DNA of 46,505 bases from Rhodospirillales bacterium (GCA_018971565.1 JAGXAO010000005.1:1-46505), one strand, 5' to 3'; shown: positions 18,233-27,024, counted from the stretch's first letter. A program made the numbers and translations. Notes: generated by a model from the letters alone, not told the origin.

Positions 18233-18487
18233 ATGATGGGCGGGTTAAGCATCTGGCATTGGCTAATTGTCCTGGTCGTCGCCCTGTTGCTGCTTGGCGG
18301 GCGTGGGCGGGTAAGCTCCATGATGGGCGATCTGGGCAAAGGAATTAAAAGCTTCAAGCAAAGCATGGCTGAAGATGACACCCCCAAGCCTCCCCCAACC
18401 GTCCCCGACGCGAAAATGAGCGCGCCGGATGCCTTAAACGCTCCGTTCCCCGAAAATAATAACAAGCCCCCCATGAACCAAGGCTAA
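18233..18487 (+). CDS. tatA: Twin-arginine translocase subunit TatA
   Basis: An 84-residue protein with an N-terminal transmembrane helix ([15 protein letters not shown]), a hinge, the amphipathic helix [16 protein letters not shown], and a Pro/Asn-rich tail. This is the TatA layout that forms the protein-conducting element of the Tat system. The hinge reads LGGRG where TatA proteins usually have Phe-Gly, so the key Phe is missing. TatB and TatC are not adjacent, which is unusual; a methionine-salvage gene follows two bases later. GGAG lies six bases upstream of the first ATG. Confidence 0.86.
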   Translation: MMGGLSIWHWLIVLVVALLLLGGRGRVSSMMGDLGKGIKSFKQSMAEDDTPKPPPTVPDAKMSAPDALNAPFPENNNKPPMNQG

Positions 18488-18488
18488 C

Positions 18489-19085
18489 ATGGTTCCGCTA
18501 CAAGTGGCCGCGGCTTTGGCAGAAGCCGGGCGAAGCATGGATGCCCGCGGTTGGGTTCCCGGCTCCGCAGGAAATCTGTCTGCACGCCTTAACGAAACCA
18601 CCATTGCCATAACCCGGAGCGGCGTTCACAAGGGCAAACTTAACGCCGAAACAGATATTATCGCCGTTGATTACCACGGCAACGCCCTGGCCAAGGGGCA
18701 AAAACCGAGCGCCGAGACGCTGCTTCATTGCCAAATCTACCGCCTCTTTCCACACGCGGGCGCTGTTTTGCACGGCCATTCGGTAGCCGCCACGGTTCTG
18801 TCTCGTCTCGGACCGATAAAATTTTCGGATTATGAGCTGCTGAAGGCGTTCGGATTTTCCACCCATGAGCTGGAGGTCAATCTTCCAATTTATGAAAACG
18901 ACCAGGACATCTCACGATTGGCTAATTTGATAGAGCCTGGCTTAGCGAACGAGCCGCCAATAGGGTATGTCATCGCTGGGCATGGAGTTTATGCCTGGGG
19001 AACGAGCGTTGAGCACGCCTTATGGCGGCTGGAAGCGACTGAATTTCTTCTTGCATGCGAACTGGAGCGGAGGCAGATCAAATGA
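18489..19085 (+). CDS. mtnB: Methylthioribulose-1-phosphate dehydratase
   Basis: A 198-residue class II aldolase-like enzyme. The zinc ligands appear as HGHS in AVLHGHSVAATVL and a later His in VIAGHGVYAWG, with the substrate loop GSAGNLSARL near the N-terminus. MtnB dehydrates methylthioribulose 1-phosphate in the methionine salvage pathway. It starts one base after tatA ends, and its end overlaps mtnD by four bases. Confidence 0.92.
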   Translation: MVPLQVAAALAEAGRSMDARGWVPGSAGNLSARLNETTIAITRSGVHKGKLNAETDIIAVDYHGNALAKGQKPSAETLLHCQIYRLFPHAGAVLHGHSVAATVLSRLGPIKFSDYELLKAFGFSTHELEVNLPIYENDQDISRLANLIEPGLANEPPIGYVIAGHGVYAWGTSVEHALWRLEATEFLLACELERRQIK

Positions 19086-19621
19086 GCCGTCTGTTGGTTT
19101 ATGAAGATATTTCACCCGCCAAGCCGATATTTGACAGCATGGACGCGGCGGAGATTTCTGTTGAATTGCAGAAAATTGAAGTCAAATTTCAGCGCTGGGA
19201 AGGCGGAGGAGACTTGCTGGGCGCTGCCCCAGCGGCGGATATTTTAAACACTTACCGGCCTTATCTGGATTCACTTATGGGCGAGACGGGCGCAGGCTCC
19301 GCCGATGTCGTGAAATTGACCCCAGACCACCCGCAAGCCGCCGCCTTGCGGGAAAAGTTTTTGGCTGAACACACCCATACTGAGCCGGAGATACGCTTTT
19401 TTGTCTCAGGCTCTGGGCATTTCGTTTTGCACGAGGGAGGAAGAGTTTATGACGTTCTCTGTGAAAAAGACGACCTCATATTCGTTCCTGCGGGCATTAA
19501 ACATTGGTTTGATGCTGGCCCCAGACCCAATTTCACGGCCCTGCGAGTCTTTACCGATACCTCAGGCTGGGTGGCGCATTTTACCGGAGACAATATTTCC
19601 AGCCGTTTTCCTGTAGCGTGA
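19082..19621 (+). CDS. mtnD: Acireductone dioxygenase
   Basis: A 179-residue cupin. The metal ligands are His97, His99 and Glu103 in EHTHTEPE, and His141 in GIKHWFDAG. It oxidises acireductone to the 2-keto acid precursor of methionine when iron-bound, or to an off-pathway acid with nickel. I started at 19082, which overlaps the mtnB stop (ATGA). The end overlaps mtnC by four bases. Confidence 0.93.
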   Translation: MSRLLVYEDISPAKPIFDSMDAAEISVELQKIEVKFQRWEGGGDLLGAAPAADILNTYRPYLDSLMGETGAGSADVVKLTPDHPQAAALREKFLAEHTHTEPEIRFFVSGSGHFVLHEGGRVYDVLCEKDDLIFVPAGIKHWFDAGPRPNFTALRVFTDTSGWVAHFTGDNISSRFPVA

Positions 19622-20277
19622 TCCGTTCAATCATCACCGATATCGAGGGAACGACCACACCGATAAGCTTTGTGCATCGGGTGTTGTTCCCTTATGCGCG
19701 TGAACGCCTGCAGAATTTTGTGGATAACAACCCAGATTATCCCTCCCTGGCCGCCGTGCCTGAGCCAAAGCTGGAAACTTTGCTTAAATGGATGGAACTG
19801 GACGAAAAAATTACAGCATTAAAAACCATTCAAGGTGAAATCTGGAAGCAAGGCTTTGCGGATAAGCACCTTGTTGGTGAGGTTTACGATGATGTCCCCC
19901 CTGCCCTGAGCAAGTGGTCTGAGGCTGGCCTGCGTCTTTTTGTATTCTCCTCTGGTTCGGTAAATGCGCAGAAGCTATTATTCGGTCATACGGCCTATGG
20001 CGACCTTACCCCAAAATTTGAGGGATTTTTTGACACCAATATCGGCTCTAAAAAACAGAGCGGCAGCTACACAGACATAATCCGCATCATAGGTACTCAA
20101 CCAAATGAAACTTTGTTTTTGTCAGACATTGAAGCTGAATTAGACGCCGCTGCGTTAGCCGGATTAAAAGTGTGCCAACTCGTCCGGCCAGAGGATAAAA
20201 CGCAAACCAGCAGCCATCATCCGGTGGCGGCTGACTTTTACAATGTTTCCAGCCTTTTTGGATTGCCCCGTGAATAA
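19618..20277 (+). CDS. mtnC: Enolase-phosphatase E1
   Basis: A 219-residue HAD-family enzyme with the nucleophile motif TDIEGTTTP (Asp8, Glu10), a Ser-Gly loop FVFSSGSV, Lys in SKKQSGSY, and the acidic SDIEAELDAA. MtnC both enolises and dephosphorylates the diketone intermediate to acireductone, feeding MtnD. The GTG start at 19618 overlaps the mtnD stop (GTGA). With mtnB and mtnD it forms a three-gene salvage block; mtnA and mtnP are not in the window. Confidence 0.92.
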   Translation: MIRSIITDIEGTTTPISFVHRVLFPYARERLQNFVDNNPDYPSLAAVPEPKLETLLKWMELDEKITALKTIQGEIWKQGFADKHLVGEVYDDVPPALSKWSEAGLRLFVFSSGSVNAQKLLFGHTAYGDLTPKFEGFFDTNIGSKKQSGSYTDIIRIIGTQPNETLFLSDIEAELDAAALAGLKVCQLVRPEDKTQTSSHHPVAADFYNVSSLFGLPRE

Positions 20278-21808
20278 TACAACAGGGAGTGCCACCTCAA
20301 TTTTGGTGGAAAAATTCAGAAAACTCCCGCTTTTGCGGGCTTTTTTATGGGGGGCGCTCGCCGCAACGGCGTTGCCCCCGGTGCATCTTCTACCTTCTTT
20401 GCTTTTCTCTGTTCCGGCATTGTTACGCCTGATCGATTCTGCTCCAAATTGGCGCCGCGTTGCGTTGGTTGGCTGGTTTTATGGGTTTGGCCTTGGCTTG
20501 GCGGGGCTTTACTGGGTCACTGAGCCCGTCTTAACCGAAGCCAGTCAATTTTGGTGGCTTGTGCCGTTTGCCGCACCACTCCTGGCTGCCGCCGTTGCGT
20601 TCTACACCATCATTCCAGCCGTTGCGGCGCGGCTGGTTCCCGCAGGGTTAGGAAGGGTTCTGGTTTTCGCAGGCGCCTGGACTCTCTCCAATTTCGCCCA
20701 ACAATTTCTTTTCACGGGCTTTCCCTGGAACTATTGGGGAACGGACTGGGCGATCCCTGGGTATCTTGGCAATATTTTCCTTCAACCCGCCGCAATTTTT
20801 AGCGTGTACGGCCTCACACTCATAACCGTCCTACTTTCAGCAGCACCTCTCTTCCGCCTTCGAGGCTTTGTTGTGCTGGCAATCTGCCTCACCATCTGGG
20901 CAGGGTTTGGGTGGGTGCGCCTGCAAACGCCCGAATACAACACCGCAACCAACGTTGCGTTAGTTCAACCGGATTTTACGGAGCCGCCAGATTTTTCGCG
21001 CCCAGCCCTCATCGCGAACTGGCATCGCCTCCTGGCAATGAGTTCCGCTGGAATAAAAAACGGCGGAAATATCGTTATATGGCCCGAAGCCGCCAGCCCG
21101 TGGCTGCTGGACAGCGACTCTGGAGCACGTGAACAACTCGCCACCGTAACCGGTACCACCCCTGTTATAGCCGGAAGCCTTCGCGTCATCTCAAACACCG
21201 ATTTTCGCAATTCAATCGTCGTTACGGCCGGGCCGCAGCCACCTCTTGCAGTATATGACAAATGGAAGTTGGTTCCATTCGGCGAGTACACACCCAAATG
21301 GCTTCCCGTTAAAATTATCCCAAGCCTGGTGGCGGGGGGATTCACGCCTGGCACCGGCCCAAAAACCATAGACAACGTTCCTGGCATTCCTCCGTTTGGC
21401 GCAATTATCTGTTATGAGGCTATTTTCAGTGGCCAGATTTTAGATGAACACGACCGCCCCGACTGGATTGTAAATGTAACAGATGACGCTTGGTTCGGCG
21501 ACTCGGCAGGGCCCCGGCAACATTTTGCCGATGTGCGGTTGCGAGCGGTTGAAGAAGGGCTGCCAATCGTTCGAGATGCCAACTCCGGGATTTCCGCCAT
21601 TATCGACCCGTTTGGCCGCGTTACCGCCAGCATGCCGCTCGATTATGCAGGCGTGCTCGTGGCACCACTACCCAAAGCTCAGCCAAAAACGCTTTATGCG
21701 CGCCTGGGACTGGCTTTTCCCATAAGCCTTTCTATCCTTTGCCTTTTAATAGGCTTAATGTGGAGACACGTAAAGGTTGTCCGTGATTCTAAATTTTTGT
21801 CTATTTAA
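20270..21808 (+). CDS. lnt: Apolipoprotein N-acyltransferase
   Basis: A ~512-residue inner-membrane protein with about six N-terminal transmembrane segments, then a nitrilase-fold periplasmic domain. The catalytic triad is readable: Glu273 in WPEAASPW, Lys331 in YDKWKLVPFGEY, and Cys381 in ICYEAIF. It adds the third acyl chain to lipoproteins. The start is uncertain: GTG 20270 overlaps the mtnC stop, ATG 20243 lies inside mtnC, and TTG/GTG at 20303/20306 are possible. I chose 20270. Confidence 0.9.
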   Translation: MNNTTGSATSILVEKFRKLPLLRAFLWGALAATALPPVHLLPSLLFSVPALLRLIDSAPNWRRVALVGWFYGFGLGLAGLYWVTEPVLTEASQFWWLVPFAAPLLAAAVAFYTIIPAVAARLVPAGLGRVLVFAGAWTLSNFAQQFLFTGFPWNYWGTDWAIPGYLGNIFLQPAAIFSVYGLTLITVLLSAAPLFRLRGFVVLAICLTIWAGFGWVRLQTPEYNTATNVALVQPDFTEPPDFSRPALIANWHRLLAMSSAGIKNGGNIVIWPEAASPWLLDSDSGAREQLATVTGTTPVIAGSLRVISNTDFRNSIVVTAGPQPPLAVYDKWKLVPFGEYTPKWLPVKIIPSLVAGGFTPGTGPKTIDNVPGIPPFGAIICYEAIFSGQILDEHDRPDWIVNVTDDAWFGDSAGPRQHFADVRLRAVEEGLPIVRDANSGISAIIDPFGRVTASMPLDYAGVLVAPLPKAQPKTLYARLGLAFPISLSILCLLIGLMWRHVKVVRDSKFLSI

Positions 21809-21842
21809 TGAGTTTTTCGCTGAAGTTTTGTATTGCGTTGAC

Positions 21843-21860
21843 GGTTAACGCCTGTTAACC
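21843..21860. promoter_or_regulatory. Inverted repeat in the XRE regulator leader
   Basis: An 18-base perfect inverted repeat: GGTTAAC, a four-base spacer GCCT, then GTTAACC. Each GTTAAC is itself palindromic, so it is both a direct and an inverted repeat with a ten-base period (one helical turn). A related GTTGAC lies just upstream at 21837. It is about 124 bases before the regulator's ATG, with no T-tract. It could be an operator, perhaps autoregulatory; this is inference. Confidence 0.4.
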
Positions 21861-21983
21861 TCCTAAAGACTATTATCGCGGAGCTTGTCTGATATTTTGC
21901 TATCTGCACGCAAAAAACGTGCAACTTACAGGCGATCCGACAGAATATTTATGGCGAAAGCCGTAATTGGAGAATTTTTGTTT

Positions 21984-22463
21984 ATGGCTGAAGAGAACGC
22001 CGAACGCCCTGAACGTGAGAGCCGCCCTAGCCCGATTGATGTTCACGTGGGCTCTCGACTTCGTCTTCGCCGAACCTTGCTCGGCATGTCTCAGGAACGC
22101 TTGGGGGACGCTCTCGGCCTCACTTTTCAGCAAGTACAAAAATACGAACGCGGCATGAACCGCATTGGAGCTTCCCGCCTATTTGATATATCGCGCGTGC
22201 TGGATGTTCCAATCTCCTATTTTTTTGATGACATGCCGGAAGGCATGTCGGAGAGTCCGGTTTCCGGCCCAAGAGGCCGCACATATGGGTTTGCCGAGCA
22301 ACAGGAGCCTTTTAGCGCGGGCGTTGACGATCAATTGACCAAGCGTGAAACACTCGAACTTGTTCGAACCTATTATCGTATTATTGACCCTGCCATGAGA
22401 AAGCGGATCTTCGATTTGATGAAATCTTTGGTCCCCCCTGACGCTCCCTTTGAGGGCGGCTAG
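21984..22463 (+). CDS. XRE-family transcriptional regulator (PraR-like)
   Basis: A 159-residue protein with an HTH_3 domain at about residues 18-72: GSRLRLRRTLLGMSQ, LGDALGLTFQQVQKYERG and ISRVLDVPISYFF. It closely follows the pattern of the conserved alphaproteobacterial regulators of the PraR/PhrR group, which govern quorum sensing or stress in rhizobia. The C-terminal ~85 residues are helical (TLELVRTYYRIIDPAMRKRIFDLMKSL). I set the start at ATG 21984, preceded by GGAG at 21969-21972. It has its own leader with an inverted repeat at 21843-21860. Confidence 0.83.
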   Translation: MAEENAERPERESRPSPIDVHVGSRLRLRRTLLGMSQERLGDALGLTFQQVQKYERGMNRIGASRLFDISRVLDVPISYFFDDMPEGMSESPVSGPRGRTYGFAEQQEPFSAGVDDQLTKRETLELVRTYYRIIDPAMRKRIFDLMKSLVPPDAPFEGG

Positions 22464-22526
22464 ACCAGATATTCTCTGGAACGGGCAACTCGACAATTCT
22501 TCAAACCATATGATAATGAGCCGTGC

Positions 22527-22542
22527 GTTAGCTCAGGCTAAC
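22527..22542. other. Short inverted repeat after the XRE regulator gene
   Basis: GTTAGC, a TCAG loop, then GCTAAC, giving a six-base stem in the 166-base gap between the XRE gene and the convergent GNAT gene. No T-run follows on either strand, so it is a poor intrinsic terminator. It might be a weak structural element or an operator. Confidence 0.25.
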
Positions 22543-22629
22543 TGGCCATCCAAAATTATTACGTTAGATGCGCAATGGAAAATTTTTAGGTCTGCCCAAA
22601 TTGGGCCGTTACCAGCCATGCACGAAAAT

Positions 22630-23121
22630 TCACAGTTGCTTCTGCATAATCACCACGTCCAGCCACCGGTCAAATTTGTAACCGACCTTTCTCATTGTTC
22701 CAGAGTGTTGAAAGCCCAAACTCGCATGCACCCCTATGGACGCCGTATTTTCGGAGTCCCCTATTAATGACAGCATTTGAGAAAAGCCCGCTTTTTTGGC
22801 CGATCCCAAAAGGCTATCAACCAATATTTTCCCAACACCCTGCCCGCGAACGTCGTCACGAACATAGACACTATCCTCCACGGTCCTCGCATATGCGCTT
22901 CGAGCCCGAAATGGAGCATAATAGCCGTATCCCAATATCCGTTTTTTATTTTCGGCCACGATCCAGTTAAACCCAGCCTCTCGGTTCACTCGAAATCTGG
23001 CATCCATTTCTTCAAGAGATGGTGGAATCGTTTCAAAAGAACCCGCACCATGCAAAACATGGTACGCATAAATCGCCTGAATCTGCAGAAGATCACTAGC
23101 AGTGGCAATTCTGATGTCCAT
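22630..23121 (-). CDS. GNAT N-acetyltransferase (phosphinothricin/MnaT type)
   Basis: A 163-residue GNAT protein. The acetyl-CoA loop is V-R-G-Q-G-V-G in VRDDVRGQGVGKILV, and the late GDSENTASIGVHASLGFQHSGTMR segment matches the phosphinothricin/methionine sulfoximine N-acetyltransferase group. The natural substrate is probably an amino acid analogue or derivative. An AGGGA site precedes the ATG. It converges with the XRE regulator and is divergent from the type I secretion operon. Confidence 0.87.
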   Translation of the reverse strand: MDIRIATASDLLQIQAIYAYHVLHGAGSFETIPPSLEEMDARFRVNREAGFNWIVAENKKRILGYGYYAPFRARSAYARTVEDSVYVRDDVRGQGVGKILVDSLLGSAKKAGFSQMLSLIGDSENTASIGVHASLGFQHSGTMRKVGYKFDRWLDVVIMQKQL

Positions 23122-23132
23122 GGGTCCCTAAT

Positions 23133-23138
23133 ATTATA
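23133..23138 (-). promoter_or_regulatory. Candidate -10 element before the GNAT gene
   Basis: On the minus strand a perfect TATAAT lies 11 bases before the GNAT ATG. No good -35 hexamer sits 16-18 bases upstream. If used, it would give a transcript with almost no leader; chance is a real alternative in this AT-rich gap. Confidence 0.25.
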
Positions 23139-23160
23139 CTGCCCCACTCCTGGCCAGACA

Positions 23161-23220
23161 TAAAAAAATAAATGAAAATATAAAATAATACAATAAAGAA
23201 TTTTTTATCATTTTTAATGC
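23161..23220. promoter_or_regulatory. AT-rich segment upstream of the secretion operon
   Basis: About 60 bases made almost entirely of A and T, with several A and T runs. It lies in the 228-base divergent gap between the GNAT gene and the type I secretion ABC gene. Such tracts often hold promoters, UP elements or binding sites for nucleoid proteins. Nearer the ABC gene, TTGTGC and CATAAC about 18 bases apart (in the region 23263-23295) are a possible -35/-10 pair. I cannot assign a start site. Confidence 0.35.
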
Positions 23221-23349
23221 AAAGGCGTATTACATTGCATCTACAATCACAAAGAACCTGACCGTTGTGCTGGCAATGTTTTTTCAGGCATAACACGCTC
23301 CGTGGGTAGGTTATCCGGAAGTCTCTGCAGGAATGAGGGTTAGACCAGA

Positions 23350-25629
23350 ATGAACGATTCACCGCATAACCCGGAGCCTGGACTGGGCACAGATCAGGCC
23401 TCGGCCAACCCTGATGTAGCTTATCTGAGGGACGCGCAACTTGGTTTAAGGCCGCAATGCGAGGCGCGTTTAGCCGCACTTCTGAATGTTGCTCGCTATC
23501 ACGGCGTAGAAATGAATTTAGAGGCCCTCCGCCTCAGGCCAGGGGAGCACGCCCCCAATCCCCCTGAGCTCATTGCCTGGCTACAGGAGGCCGGGCTTTG
23601 GTCCCGCGGGGTGCATATGAATTTTCGGCAACTCGTGAATATCGATGCGCCGGCACCAATCGTTCTTTTATTAGACGACGGTGGCGCGGCACTTCTGGTC
23701 GGCCGAGACAAGGGAAGAAACCTTCTGGTAATTAGAGACCCTCGTCAATCAGGATCTGCATCGCCTGTGCTTGTCGACGAACTCAGGCTCAAACAAGTTT
23801 GGAGCGGAGCTTGCCTGCTTATACGCGCCAGCCGGCACGGCACAATTGAAGAGCAGCCCTTCAATTTAAGTCTCGTGGCAAGATTGGTTTGGGGTGACCG
23901 CAAAATTTTACGGGATATTGGCATTACTTCAGTAACCCTGACAGCCTTGAGTCTGATTCCGATTCTTGTGGTAATGCAAACGATTGGCAAAGTCTTACAA
24001 TATCACAGCGTCGACACACTAAACTTGGTTATTATCCTTCTTTGTGTCGCAATTTTTTTCGAAGCCATTCTCACGTGGAGTCGAAAAATCATGGAGGTGG
24101 TGCTGGCGGCAAAGCTAGATGCAAGACTCAACTTGATGATTTTTGATAGGCTGGTTGCCCTCCCGATAGATTATTTCGAACGTGAACAAGCCGGCCAGAT
24201 CACGCATAAAATTTCGCAAGTAAACCGCGTGCGGCAGTTCCTGACCGGCAAATTGATGAATGCCTTCATCGATATCTTCATGTTAACTTTGCTGCTTCCT
24301 ATTTTGTTTTACATGAATGCCGCATTAGCGTGGACAGTATTGATTGCTGCCGCCCTTATCGCCGCCATAATCGCAATCTTCTTGAAGCCAATCGCGATCA
24401 TGACCGGCAAGATAATCATGGCTGAATCGGCAAAAGGTTCAATTCTTGTCGAAACCATATTCGGAATCAGAACTGTCAAGGCTCTGGCGCTTGAAAATAC
24501 CCGCGCTGCCCAGTGGGACCGCAGAGTTGCTGAAGTAGCGGAACTACATGTCGAAGAAAGCAGGCTCGCGAATTGGCCCATGACGCTTACGCTCCCGCTT
24601 CAGCGATACTGCAGCTACGGAGTTATCGTCGTCGGCGCTTTCATCGCATTGCACAGCAAATCGTCGGTCGATTCCTCAAGTTTGTTTGGATTTATGATGC
24701 TAGGCGGGCGCGTCGCTGGTCCTTTGGTCAGTCTTGCTGGGCTTCTGGAAGAGGTGCAAGAGGCAAAGGCATCAATTGGAATGGTTGGCGATGTTCTCAA
24801 TCGGACAAATGAGCGCCATGCCCTTACAAATGGATTGCGCCCGCGGTTTGAGGGTAGCGTCGAATTTAATGATGTTACCTTTCGCTATGAGGGAACAAAA
24901 ACGCCTGCCCTCGATAAGATGAGTTTTAAAATTCCCGCCGGCACGATGCTGGGATTGGTAGGGCGCTCCGGGTCAGGCAAGTCTACCGTAACACGGTTGC
25001 TACAAGGCATTAATCGTGATTATAGCGGCTCAATCCGCATTGACGGCACCGACATGCGGGAAATTAATTTACGCCACATCCGCAAAAATTTTGGCATGGT
25101 TCTGCAAGACAATTTCCTGTTTCGTGGAAGCGTCCGGGATAATATTATTGCTGGCCGGCCAGGCTTGTCGTTTGAAGATGCCGTAAGAGCTGCCCGGCTT
25201 GCCGGAGCCGAGGAGTTTATTGAGCGTTTACCGAACGGCTATGATACTTTCATCCAGGAAGGCTCGCCTAATCTTTCCGGCGGACAAAAACAGCGTCTCG
25301 CGATTGCGCGTGCATTGATTTCTGATCCCAAAATTCTAATTTTGGATGAAGCCACAAGTGCACTTGACCCCGAAAGCGAAGCGTTAGTTAACGCCAATAT
25401 CAAACGAATCGCCGCAGGCCGGACCATGGTGATCGTTTCACATCGCCTTTCTTCGCTTCTCGATTGTAATTTGATCATGGTGCTCGACCGAGGTTGCACA
25501 ATCGATATCGGTACACACCATGAATTAGTGGAGCGTTGTGCAATCTATCGCCATCTTTGGTTCCAGCAAAACCGCCACCTTTCTCCTGAAGGGTTTGACG
25601 ATGCTTCGTCTCAAACAGCCATTGTTTAA
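23350..25629 (+). CDS. Type I secretion ABC exporter with inactive C39-like domain
   Basis: A 759-residue permease-ATPase. Residues ~30-160 resemble a C39 peptidase domain but lack the catalytic Cys and His, as in HlyB/LapB-type exporters that bind substrate without cleaving it. Membrane segments span about 190-450. The nucleotide-binding domain has Walker A GRSGSGKST (538-546), signature LSGGQKQR (about 641), Walker B ILILDEATSALD and the switch His in VSHR. With the adaptor downstream it would form the inner-membrane part of a type I secretion system. An outer-membrane TolC partner is not encoded nearby. Confidence 0.9.
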   Translation: MNDSPHNPEPGLGTDQASANPDVAYLRDAQLGLRPQCEARLAALLNVARYHGVEMNLEALRLRPGEHAPNPPELIAWLQEAGLWSRGVHMNFRQLVNIDAPAPIVLLLDDGGAALLVGRDKGRNLLVIRDPRQSGSASPVLVDELRLKQVWSGACLLIRASRHGTIEEQPFNLSLVARLVWGDRKILRDIGITSVTLTALSLIPILVVMQTIGKVLQYHSVDTLNLVIILLCVAIFFEAILTWSRKIMEVVLAAKLDARLNLMIFDRLVALPIDYFEREQAGQITHKISQVNRVRQFLTGKLMNAFIDIFMLTLLLPILFYMNAALAWTVLIAAALIAAIIAIFLKPIAIMTGKIIMAESAKGSILVETIFGIRTVKALALENTRAAQWDRRVAEVAELHVEESRLANWPMTLTLPLQRYCSYGVIVVGAFIALHSKSSVDSSSLFGFMMLGGRVAGPLVSLAGLLEEVQEAKASIGMVGDVLNRTNERHALTNGLRPRFEGSVEFNDVTFRYEGTKTPALDKMSFKIPAGTMLGLVGRSGSGKSTVTRLLQGINRDYSGSIRIDGTDMREINLRHIRKNFGMVLQDNFLFRGSVRDNIIAGRPGLSFEDAVRAARLAGAEEFIERLPNGYDTFIQEGSPNLSGGQKQRLAIARALISDPKILILDEATSALDPESEALVNANIKRIAAGRTMVIVSHRLSSLLDCNLIMVLDRGCTIDIGTHHELVERCAIYRHLWFQQNRHLSPEGFDDASSQTAIV

Positions 25630-27019
25630 TATCGCAAAAAGCAAATCCGTGCATACGGATATTGATAGCGCCTTGCCATTGGCTGTTCTGGAATTCCAGT
25701 CGCCAACAGCTGCTGTTATCGCGACACCTCTTCCTGGTATTACCCGGTCAACAAGCTATATCTTAAGCGCGCTTGTCTTGAGCTTACTGCTCATTGCAGC
25801 GATTTTTAAGGTAGACAAACTGGTGGCGGCAACAGGCGTTCTGAATTCGGTAACGCCGGATATCAGCGTTCAGGCATTTAATGCTGGTTCTATCGTTCGT
25901 GACATCAAAGTACAACCGGGTGATTTTGTTGCAAAAGGCCAACTTCTGGCAACTCTCGATCCAACCTATACATCGGCAGATCTAAAAGCTCTTACCTTAC
26001 AAGAACAGAACTATTCAGCACAGGTTGCACAGTTACAAGCACAAGAGAACGACACGCCATACACACCAGATCCATCAAATCCCGCGTCGGCTTTGATGCT
26101 GCAAACATACGACCAGCAAGTTGGGCAATATCACTATACACTGGAAAATTACGATCAGCAGATAAGCCAGTTAAAAACCCAAATCGAAGGCTACAACCAA
26201 CAGGCGGATTATTATCGTCAGCGGCTGCAAATTGCTACAAATGTCGAAGATATGCGCAAGAAGCTGCAAAAACTTCAGGTCGGCAGCCAGCTCGATTCCG
26301 AAGCAGCAACGGATGAGCGTGTTAGCGTACAGGCTCAGCTTGCTTCCGCTATCTCTGAGGCTGATGCTGATAAGAGACAGCTTGCCTCAGTACAGGCGCA
26401 ACGAGACAGTTTCTCTCAACAGTTCAAAGCAACGACTTCAACTGATCTGGCTACAGCCTTGAACAATTTGGCACAGGCCAGGCAAGAACTTTCCAAGGCG
26501 CAGTTTAACAACAACCTTGTGGATTTGCAGGCGCCACAGGACGCAGTTATTCAAAGCGTTGCCCCTGTCTCAGTTGGGTCTGTGCTACAAGCTGGGCAGC
26601 AGCTTATGGAACTGGCTCCCGTCAATGCACCTTTTGTTGTTGAAGCCGACCTGCTGGCCAGTGAATCTGGCTTCGTTCATGTAGGAGACAAGGTAACTAT
26701 AAAATTTGCCACGCTGGATCCATTACAATACGGCTCGGCAAAAGGAACCGTTACCTCGATAAGTCCCGAAAGCATCAACCCTCAAGATCAACAGAATTCC
26801 GTTGCGATGGGAGCGCCTTTGCCTACAGCTCCTCAAACTCTATATTTTAAAGTACGAATCTCCTTTGACGTAATGAACCTCCATAACGTGCCTGCCGGCT
26901 TCCGTTTGGTGCCTGGTATGCCGATCGAAGCAGATATAATTGTAGGAAAGCATTCAATTCTTTCTTACTTCCTATCGCGCATGACCCCTGTTGCATACGA
27001 GAGCCTACATGAGCCCTGA
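25601..27019 (+). CDS. HlyD-family type I secretion adaptor
   Basis: A 472-residue membrane fusion protein. It has a cytoplasmic N-terminus of ~50 residues, one transmembrane segment (52-69), a biotinyl-lipoyl-like half (about 83-120), a long Gln-rich coiled-coil hairpin (about 120-320), and C-terminal beta-barrel segments. It links the ABC exporter to an outer-membrane channel. I chose ATG 25601, which has GAAGGG six bases upstream and overlaps the ABC gene by 29 bases; a longer frame starts at 25538. Confidence 0.9.
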   Translation: MLRLKQPLFNIAKSKSVHTDIDSALPLAVLEFQSPTAAVIATPLPGITRSTSYILSALVLSLLLIAAIFKVDKLVAATGVLNSVTPDISVQAFNAGSIVRDIKVQPGDFVAKGQLLATLDPTYTSADLKALTLQEQNYSAQVAQLQAQENDTPYTPDPSNPASALMLQTYDQQVGQYHYTLENYDQQISQLKTQIEGYNQQADYYRQRLQIATNVEDMRKKLQKLQVGSQLDSEAATDERVSVQAQLASAISEADADKRQLASVQAQRDSFSQQFKATTSTDLATALNNLAQARQELSKAQFNNNLVDLQAPQDAVIQSVAPVSVGSVLQAGQQLMELAPVNAPFVVEADLLASESGFVHVGDKVTIKFATLDPLQYGSAKGTVTSISPESINPQDQQNSVAMGAPLPTAPQTLYFKVRISFDVMNLHNVPAGFRLVPGMPIEADIIVGKHSILSYFLSRMTPVAYESLHEP

Positions 27020-27024
27020 CAACT

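Noticed and set aside
21845-21859. Possible CtrA box (TTAA-N-TTAA) before the XRE gene
   Set aside because: The spacing is six bases between the TTAA units, while the canonical site has seven. Kept only as a generic inverted repeat.
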